Shown here: positions 57,131-64,000 of the stretch, one piece after another
Layout of the letters: the number at the start of each line of letters is the position of its first letter
How positions within the stretch are numbered: position 1 is the first letter of the stretch
NCBI GenBank assembly: GCA_003971905.1
Contig: RSEE01000096.1
Coordinates: 1 to 64,000, forward strand
Length of the DNA: 64,000 bases
Reading direction: 5' to 3'
Source of the DNA: Moniliella sp. 'wahieum'
Lineage: Eukaryota > Basidiomycota > Moniliellomycetes > Moniliellales > Moniliellaceae
The notes under the pieces: generated by a model
The model's database searches: none
What the model saw: only the letters and a program-made list of their open reading frames with translations
Told to the model about the DNA's origin: nothing
Translations under genes and position numbers: made by a program

Positions 57131-58694
57131 TCACCCTGGATCACTGCCTCAGTGCCGCTAGTGTTGCGGCACAAGTCAGACATAGCTTTCCTATTATAGG
57201 CCCTGGCGTGGCCCAGATTGGCCTGTGCGCACAGATTGCTTGCGCTGCAGGCGCACGTCCCCTTAATCACCTGCTCCTTTGTGGTTGCATACTGTCTCCT
57301 CACCACCCCCCTTCTCATTGCGCCCGTAGCAACCAGTATCCCATCCCTACAGCCAGCACATGGCAGAGTGCTCTGGGCCACGGTACAAAAACTGCACCAT
57401 CTTCTTCCCCTGGTCACCAACATCACCATTGTTGCAGCCTGCACCGCCTGCTGCCCGCTTTTCTCATCCCTCCCCCATCACTCGGTCCTGCTAGCCTAGT
57501 CGGCATTGCAGCTGTACGTCTCCATTCCCTCACCCGTCACACTCCGTTCTCCTCGCCTCGTCTGCATCGCTGTTGGACCCCCCCCCCCCTTTTGCCCCAT
57601 CACCCCGTCCCCCTTTCACTGTCCATGCATCGCTTCTGCCGTACGTGCTCCTTCCCTCTTGCACAACAGCGCGCCGTTGCTGACCTGGCCCTGCCGCCTG
57701 CATACACAGACTTCCCCTCGCCGGCCATTAGTGCATTAGCCCCACCCAGCCAATCGGTTAGAGAGTCTACAAGCACATCCAACAGCTACTGTGGCGAGAG
57801 GTTTCCAACAAGATGGGGTGGGCAGTGGTTGGGCCAAAAGCCAGGAAGGGTAACTGGGATCAAACTTATCAGGAGATGAAGATGGGAGCAAAGATGAGGA
57901 TCGTATTCATCGAGTCGACAGGGGACGAAGAGGGATATATGCCTCGGAGAAGAAGATACCATGCGAGCTGGATCACGGGGACAGAAAGGGGAGCATAGAC
58001 AAAGGGGGGAAACAGGGTCTATAGAACAAATCAGGGACCACAGTCAACCTGGCGACTATGGGTAACCAGGTGGGTCTGATCCCGCCAGGGTAAGGGCTGC
58101 CCCTTTCACCCAGTGCATTCCATCAACATTGGCCTCACCTCGATCTCTCCTCAGTCGTGACAATGACACCCTCAGTCCCATCTTGATTTGCATGCACAGT
58201 ACACTCTGGTCGGCGCAGAGCGTAGAGCGAGGTGTCTATCTGGTGTGCAAACGTATCAGTAATGGCACCATGCATCGTTGGCAACAGGTTTGCGCACACT
58301 TTTCTTATGGATGGGCGGGTGAGTGCGAGTAGGATACGAATCAATAGGCGCAACGGGTGTCTTATATCCCAGCAGCTTGATGCAGCGCGTACAGGTACTG
58401 CCTGTGTCCTGCAGTTGACGTGCAGGACACGGTGTAGCCATCAGATACAGGCACAGTACTGCGGTAGTACACCTGTTGGCATACGAGTTGCGCGACAGCT
58501 GGCGGGTAGGGTGCACAGTGTGCGAAGGCGGGGGTCCATCGGGAGGTGTGTGTGAGGGAGCCCACCACGCGAGGGGGGGGGGGGATGGGGTAGGTGCATC
58601 GCATGCGCGTGGCGGGACGCGGTGGCTCATTGGTGTGGGGGTGCCATCACAGATCAGATGGGGGTGCAGTGCGGTGCAGCAGAAGAATGAGGAA

Positions 58695-59228
58695 TTAGGT
58701 GCTTGGCAGGGGGGGGATGGACTTGCCCATGCGTACCAGCGGCACTGCATCGAACAAGCGCTCGATCTCCGTGTAGCCGCAGGAGCGATACAGCGGTTCC
58801 CCCGCCAAGGTGCCGGCCAGTTCGAGGCGAGTAAAGCCCTCTTTGCGCGCGGCCTCTTCGCACAGACCGAGGATCTGACGCCCGACACCGCGACGGACAA
58901 AGGCCGGGTGGGTGTACATGGCACGCACGCGGGCTGCGTCCTTGGTGGGGTCGAGCAGCGCCGGTTCGCGACCGGGCGTGTGGTCACCACCGTACATGGT
59001 GTTGCGCCGGCTCCAGCCGCCGCAGCCAGCGACCTCGCCCGAGGGCGTCAGCAGGATAAAGTACGTCTGGTCGTGCAGCAGCTGCGTGTCCAGCCCCATC
59101 ACTTGCCGGCTCGCAGCGACCTGGTCTGGCGTGAGAAAGCCGTGCTGCAGCTGGCCGATTGACAGGTCCATCACCTGCCGCAGCGCAGGCAGGTCGTCCA
59201 GCGTAGCGAGGCGCGCGACGAACGCCAT
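58695..59228 (-). CDS. GNAT-family N-acetyltransferase
   Basis: Transfers acetyl from acetyl-CoA to an amine. The substrate is unknown. The intact 177-residue frame starts MAFVARLATLDDLPALRQVM, a typical GNAT beginning. It continues with YFILLTPSGEVAGCGGWSRR (strand beta-4), RVRAMYTHPAFVRRGVGRQI (motif A with the RxxGxG/A acetyl-CoA loop) and GFTRLELAGTLAGEPLYRSC (motif B). It ends AVPLVRMGKSIPPLPST. It is the only gene of its size here needing no frame correction and no intron. It shares a 738-base divergent promoter with VTS1. Confidence 0.85.
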   Translation of the reverse strand: MAFVARLATLDDLPALRQVMDLSIGQLQHGFLTPDQVAASRQVMGLDTQLLHDQTYFILLTPSGEVAGCGGWSRRNTMYGGDHTPGREPALLDPTKDAARVRAMYTHPAFVRRGVGRQILGLCEEAARKEGFTRLELAGTLAGEPLYRSCGYTEIERLFDAVPLVRMGKSIPPLPST

Positions 59229-59966
59229 GGCGGTGGAGGTGGGCCGAGCGGAGATAGCTGATGCGTGTCGATACCGTGTCGCGCAGGCACGGTTCGGTCG
59301 GGGACTCTTCTGACAGGAAAAGGGAGCTGTGATAAGGCCATAAGGGGGGGCTGGGTGCACGTGATTGCCAGGGTGATGTGCTGGGCCAAGGAGAGAGGCG
59401 ATGGATCCCCAACGGGGACGTGTGGGAGGGGATGTGCGCATGTGATGAGGGGGTGATGCCGCAGCGCTTGCGTGGGGGAGGGGTAATGGGTGATGCGGGT
59501 GCGCAATGGGTGACAGGCGCATGGTTGCATGCTGGCCCTGCAGGGGGGCGGCAGCCGGGGGGTGCGGGCACGGGGCGAGTGGAGACGTGGCGCGGGCGGC
59601 GGGGGGGGGGGCGTGCGGCGGGCGGGCTGAGCACTGGCGCCGTGCCCGTCGCCGCCGCGCCAGCACAGGTGCGGCAGGCAGCGGCCACACGGGCGCCGTG
59701 CCAGCGGCGCGGCGGGTGCACGGCGGCGGTGTGGGCCGGGCCGGGGGCACACACGGGCGTGCTGCGCGGGGGGGCTGGGGCGCTGGGGCGGCGGCGGGCG
59801 CTGCGTCGCTGCTTCGCTGCTTCGCCCCTCCATCCCACCGGCCTGCTTTGGGACACGCCGGCGTGTCCAGTGCGCTCCTCGTCCTTCTCTCGGCCGTCTG
59901 TGTCGTCTCTGCCGCCACCACCGCCACCGCCACCTCCACCTCCACCCCTCCTCTGCGCTGGCCGCC
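59229..59966. promoter_or_regulatory. Divergent promoter between the GNAT gene and VTS1
   Basis: Very GC-rich stretch with G runs and a CCACCGCCACCTCCACC pyrimidine-rich tract just before the VTS1 start. Long reading frames cross it on both strands, but these follow from high GC content. Confidence 0.45.
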
Positions 59967-62177
59967 ATGAGCAGCCCCCCCGCCCCTCGGCTCGGCCCCC
60001 ATCGGCCGCACCGCCTCCCCGCGCCCCCCAGCGCCTCCCAGCCCGCGCCCCGCCAGCCCCGCCGCCCCGCGCACCGGCCTCCCCTCCCGCCCCGCCCCGC
60101 ACCAGCCCGACCTCGCCCGCCGCTCCTACGGCGCCGCCAGCCCCAGCCCCAACCCCAACTCCAGCTCCGCCCACTCCCAACCCCGCCGCCACCGCCCCCG
60201 CCGCCACCTCCACTGCGGCCCCTGCCGCCCAGGCCGCCTCCAACTGGCGCTCCTCCTCCATCATGGGCTCTGCTGCGCCCATGGCCAACCAGCGCATCGC
60301 CCGCGCGGCCACACCTCCCTCCTCGCCTCGCCCCTCACTGGGGTTTGGCGGGGGCCTCGGCGGCGCCACCTCCCACTCCTCCTCTCCCGGGCTTTGGTGC
60401 CTCGCCCCAGCCCCAGCGGCCCGGCACGGTGGGCGGCATGCCGGCCGGCGCGCACCTTAGCTTGTCGGCGCATGGCACGCCGGCCGACCAGAGCGGAACG
60501 ATGGACCGTTGGTTTGAAGATCTGCAGAACTACGAGCATACGCTCGAGGAGATGGCCGCTGCCTCGCTCGATGCCAACTTTAAGGAAGAACTGGGTGCGA
60601 TTGAGCAGTGGTTCCGTGTCTTGTCGGAGGCGGAGCGTACCGCGGCGCTGTATAGCTTGCTCCAAGAGTCGACCCAAGTCCAGATTCGTTTCTTTATCAC
60701 GGTGCTGCAGCAGATGGCGCGCACGGACCCGGTCCATGCCCTCCTCTCGCCCGTCACGGGCTCGCACAATGGCGTCAACTCCATGATGGCTGAACAACTC
60801 GAAGCCAAGATGTCCTCCCTCGGCTTGGCCCCGCCCACGTCCCAGCCGCCCCAGGGGGGCAAGTCTTACCGTTCCCCTGCGCTCGACGGCAGTGCCGCTC
60901 TGAGCAGGCCGCACGACTCAAAGCCAACGTACCTCGGCCCCGGAACACCTTGCCCACTTCACCTTCCCGGTGGCAACACCACAGGCACGCGTTTGCGCTA
61001 GCCGCTGGACGAGTATCGGAAGGCATTGCGTCGCGGCCCGAGCGCGGCCTACGACGCTCGGTGCGCCGGCTGGCAGCCAGTCCCGCTCTCTATTCCGGGC
61101 AGCGGTCCGACCAGCCCGCCGCCCGACGAAGGTGTCGTTGCCGCGTCGGGTCGCACCCGGCTTCGCGGTCGCGTCCGCGCGCCCGGCCTCGGGCGAGGCG
61201 CCCCTCGCGCCTGCTACACACGACTACCCCTCCGACCCGGCTGCGGACTGGGAGACGATGCGGCGGTGCTGCAGCAGGCCAGTTGGCCGCGCAGCTCCAA
61301 GCGCAGGGAGGACTGTACGACCCTGCGCAAGCTGCGGACCTACTGCGATGCGGGTGCAGCAGCCTTGTTGGCCAGTCCCTTGGCTGCCCTTGGCTCGCCC
61401 AACCCGGCTGTCGGTGGCCTTTCGACCGCCGCATTGCGGGCCTGCAGTCCCCTCGGGAGGGCTGGGAAACCCAGCCAACTTGCAGGCGATGAATGCGCTG
61501 GCCGGGCTTGGCGCCGGCTTGTCCCCGCCGCAACTGATTGCGTTGCAGAGAACCTCCTGGCACAAATCGCCGTGACCAACGGGCAGTTTGCCGGGTGCGC
61601 CGCCGCAGGGTTTGTCGCCCACTTGGGCGTGGGTGCGCTTGCCCAGCACGGGAGCCTACTCGGCCGCTGGGTCGCGCCAGGCTTCACGCCAATTCCACGG
61701 TGCCGGCTTGAACGTGGCAGCGGCGAATGCGGGTGTAGGTGGCGAGGGGGGGTAGGTGGAGGAGTCGGGCGTGGAGGTGTGAAATCGCCACGGCAAGTGC
61801 GTCGGTCGCCTGGACCTGTGCGACGTGCTCACTAGCCTGCCCCGCGTCCGCATACGCCACACACGAGGACGAAGTGCTGACCTGAGCGTGCTGGAAGATA
61901 CAGCGGCGTGGTTACGCCAGTTACGCCTGCACAAGTATACGAGTAACTTTGCTTCGAGCGAGTGGCCGCGATATGGTCGTTATGGACGATGCGGCGTTAC
62001 AGGCCATGGGCGTTGCTGCGCTCGGCGCGACGCAAGATGCTCAAAACGTTTGATGCGGTGCGCAAACGGTACGGTATCCCCGACCCGCCGTCGATCAAGG
62101 CTGAAAAGGCCGTGCGAAGGAAAAGGAAGCTGCGGGCGTGCCTCCCGTCCCGCGTTGCCTACCCGCAACCAGAGTGA
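59967..62177 (+). CDS. VTS1: SAM-domain RNA-binding regulator Vts1
   Basis: Post-transcriptional regulator of the Smaug family. It binds RNA hairpins and recruits the deadenylation machinery. The start at 59967 gives MSSPPAPRLGP and a long Pro-rich region. The conserved N-terminal block begins at 60501 with MDRWFEDLQNYEHTLEEMAA and goes on to IEQWFRVLSEAERTAALYSL and FFITVLQQMARTDP, as in other fungal Vts1 proteins. The C-terminal SAM domain has DTAAWLRQLRLHKYTSNF, then in another frame MDDAALQAMGVAALGARRKM and LKTFDAVRKRYGIPDPPSIK. The middle (about 60900-61850) is Ser/Pro/Gly-rich and crosses several frames. The stop is at 62177. Confidence 0.85.
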
Positions 62178-62638
62178 GCAGATCCACGCCCGTCGGCGCT
62201 CTTGCCCAGTGGGTTTGGGTTTGCGTTTGCCTTTGTCTGCCCCGGTAGGCGGTTGAGTCGGGTCCAGTGAAAGTGCAAGCGCTGGTGGGGCTAGGGACTG
62301 GGGACTGTGGTGGATTGGTGCATGGCGCATGGCGCATGGCGCAGATGCGCAGCTGCCGGGTCGCTAGTCTCTAGTCTCTAGTCACTCTACTCTCTCGTCA
62401 CTATGCTACGTTTTGTCCCTGTTATTGGTGGTGGTGGTGGTGGTGGGGATGGAGTGGCGGGAGATGGAGCATAGATCGATAGGGATAAGCCTTGGTAGGC
62501 ACCAGGATAGCTGCTTGTGCAGTGGAATCGTAAATGTCCCTGTCGAATGTGCTGCGAATGGCGAATGGCGGCGACGCCCCGTTGGGGCACGGATGCGCCG
62601 ATCGGCGCAGGGTACCGGTCACGTGGGTGTGCTGGGCG

Positions 62639-62680
62639 TGACGCGTGACGTGCGACGCGTGACATGGATATCACATGTCA
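62639..62680. repeat. CGCG/CATG heptad array upstream of TUP1
   Basis: Heptads with words CGCG, CGTG, CGCG and CATG spaced by TGA, TGA, CGA and TGA, then a separate TCA-CATG-TCA eight bases on. It lies about 230 bases before the TUP1 start. Confidence 0.85.
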
Positions 62681-62779
62681 GGTGCACCACACCTTCCACG
62701 TCAGCACGAGAAGGGTGCGATGGGGGTGCTCGCCTGCTCCCCGCTCCTCGTCCTGTCTTTTGCCGAGGCCGTTCCCCAC

Positions 62780-62829
62780 CACCGTCACGGCTACCGTCAC
62801 GGCTACCGTCACGACTACCGTCACGACCG
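62780..62829. repeat. 12-bp tandem repeat before TUP1
   Basis: Four copies of ACCGTCACGGCT with small changes. It ends about 75 bases before the start codon and probably lies in the leader. Confidence 0.85.
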
Positions 62830-62904
62830 CCCTGCCGCCCCCCGTCTCCGTCTCCGTCTCCGTTCCCGCCGTCGTCTCCGTTGGCCCCCCCGTGTGTAAG
62901 CGCC

Positions 62905-64000
62905 ATGTCGGTACAAGCGCATACCCAAGCGCATACCCAAGCGCATACCCAAGCGCATACGCGCCTCGCCTCGGTGCTCGACACGATCCAGCGTGAGTTT
63001 GAGCTGTTGCACCAGGACGCCGGTGCGTCGCGCGCAGAGTGCGACGGTGTCCAGTCTCTCTCTGCCCAGCTGCACGAGGTGCAGCAAATGCGTTTGCTGT
63101 TTGCCCAGCTCGAGAAGCGGCACTCGGACTTGCTTGCTGGGTATGTCTGTCTGTCTCTTTTTCGTCTGCTCTGTCTGTTTTCATATCTTGTCTTATGCTG
63201 TGCTAACTCCCCGCCCCGCCCATGCGTAGCTACGATGAACAGATTTACCGGCTGCGAATGCAATTGCAAGCGCACGGTACGGAAGCGGACGAACGTCCGC
63301 TGCAAGAGCGGGACGAAGGGCAGTACGCCAGCCCGTCACCAAGTGGGAACATGCGCAGCCGCACGTTGCCATGCGCGACGACGCGCCGGATCCGGAGCTG
63401 GAGACCCAGGACAAGACCAAACGTATCCGCTTGACTGACCCCACCGCGCGCGATTGGACGGTCGAACGCGACTTGCCCGCATTGTCGGTTCCAGCTCCGT
63501 TGGACGAGCCTCCCGATACCCACTCCCCACGCCCCCGCCCGCCCACTCTCCACCTGCTTCGGAACCGCAGCAGGGGACGACCAACCGGTGCGCCCTGCTG
63601 TCGACGCCCACCCGAACCGACTGCGACTACGACCGCGACTGCGACTGCGAACCCGAACTCGACCCCGAACCGAACCCGGACCCAGCCGCCAGTGCAGCGG
63701 CCGAAGCCAATCGTGCCGTGGCTAACCTGAGCGATCTGGACCCGGACGAGGTGCCGAAGGAACTCAAGACCGAAGGTAGCGATTGGCATGCGATTTTCAA
63801 TCCGCAGGTGAAGCGGGTGTTGGATGTGAATTTGATGCAGACCTTGATGCATGAGTCGGTGGTGTGCTGTGTGCGGTTCTCGCGCGATGGCACGTTGCTC
63901 GCGACGGGGTGCAATGGGCAAGCGTGCATCTACGAGACAAAACGGGAGCCAAGGTAGCTGAGCTTGTGCACCGTGCCCCTTCCGGCGACCTGTACGTCCG
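62905..64000 (+). CDS. TUP1: Transcriptional corepressor Tup1 (5' part)
   Basis: General corepressor that works with Ssn6/Cyc8. The start at 62905 gives four tandem AHTQ-type units, then the tetramerisation helix RLASVLDTIQREFELLHQD and MRLLFAQLEKRHSDLLAGYD. An intron at 63141-63229 (GTATGT donor, GCTAAC branch) interrupts the last piece. After a low-complexity linker comes DLDPDEVPKELKTEGSDWHA, FNPQVKRVLDVNLMQTLMHE and SVVCCVRFSRDGTLLATGCN. That is the Tup1 C-terminal domain and its first WD40 blade. One-base shifts occur near 63380, 63560 and 63945. The gene is cut by the window end, so the other WD40 repeats are missing. Confidence 0.9.

Larger units (their letters stand above)
55276..58694. 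other. Region without a recognised gene
   Basis: Reading frames here have no recognisable motif. It holds a 21-base tandem repeat (56280-56450), a tandem repeat of about 60 bases (56945-57130), and a TTAA/TCGA/AGCT 7-base array near 55511-55553. Confidence 0.45.
62178..62904. other. TUP1 upstream region
   Basis: Holds a GGT run near 62427-62446, a CGCG/CATG heptad array (62639-62680) and a 12-base tandem repeat (62780-62829). No gene was supported. Confidence 0.55.

Noticed and set aside
58695-60369. Very long reading frames antisense to VTS1 and through the GNAT promoter
   Set aside because: Open only because of extreme GC content; composition is Pro/Arg/Ala noise apart from the true GNAT segment.

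Overview
The window is the left end of a fungal chromosome, almost certainly from a basidiomycete. It opens with CCCTAA telomere repeats. The genes carry short introns (about 85 to 138 bases) with GTACGT or GTGCGT donors and CTAAC-like branch sites. Several products match fungal families closely: Fet3, Ftr1, Pap1, Vts1, Tup1 and a CipC-like protein. A possible HD-type homeodomain protein also points to Basidiomycota. I could not place the organism more precisely.

Layout. 0-7 kb: telomere, a 40-bp subtelomeric satellite, and a low-confidence minus-strand region with two similar cysteine-containing modules. 7-9.4 kb: a DHA1-type drug/proton antiporter. 9.4-25.8 kb: a sparse region with a homeodomain-like gene, a shortened second copy of its 5' part 8 kb away, an alpha/beta hydrolase, a CipC-like protein, a LURP-one-type protein and several dispersed repeats. 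25.8-32 kb: an unidentified protein, poly(A) polymerase and a nucleolin-like RRM protein. 33-39 kb: a laccase-like multicopper oxidase facing a secreted serine-hydrolase-like protein. 40-50 kb: a TBC (Rab-GAP) protein, then the high-affinity iron permease FTR1 divergent from its ferroxidase partner FET3. The space between FTR1 and FET3 holds a perfect match to the GATA-type iron-repressor site. 50-58.6 kb: mostly gene-free, repeat-rich DNA plus one disordered proline-rich ORF. 58.7-64 kb: a GNAT acetyltransferase, VTS1, and the 5' part of TUP1, which runs off the window.

Two things stand out beyond the genes. First, intergenic DNA carries many short arrays with a strict 7-base period. A TCA (or TGA) triplet alternates with a four-base word that is usually self-complementary (AGCT, CGCG, CATG, TGCA, CCGG, GATC, TCGA, TTAA, ACGT, and GGCC with a TTA spacer). 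Some arrays change from one word to another without losing register. I do not know a described element like this. Second, nearly every conserved gene here needs one or more single-base frame corrections, often in homopolymers, while its protein sequence stays well conserved. This looks more like uncorrected sequencing error than decay, so gene coordinates are given as overall spans.
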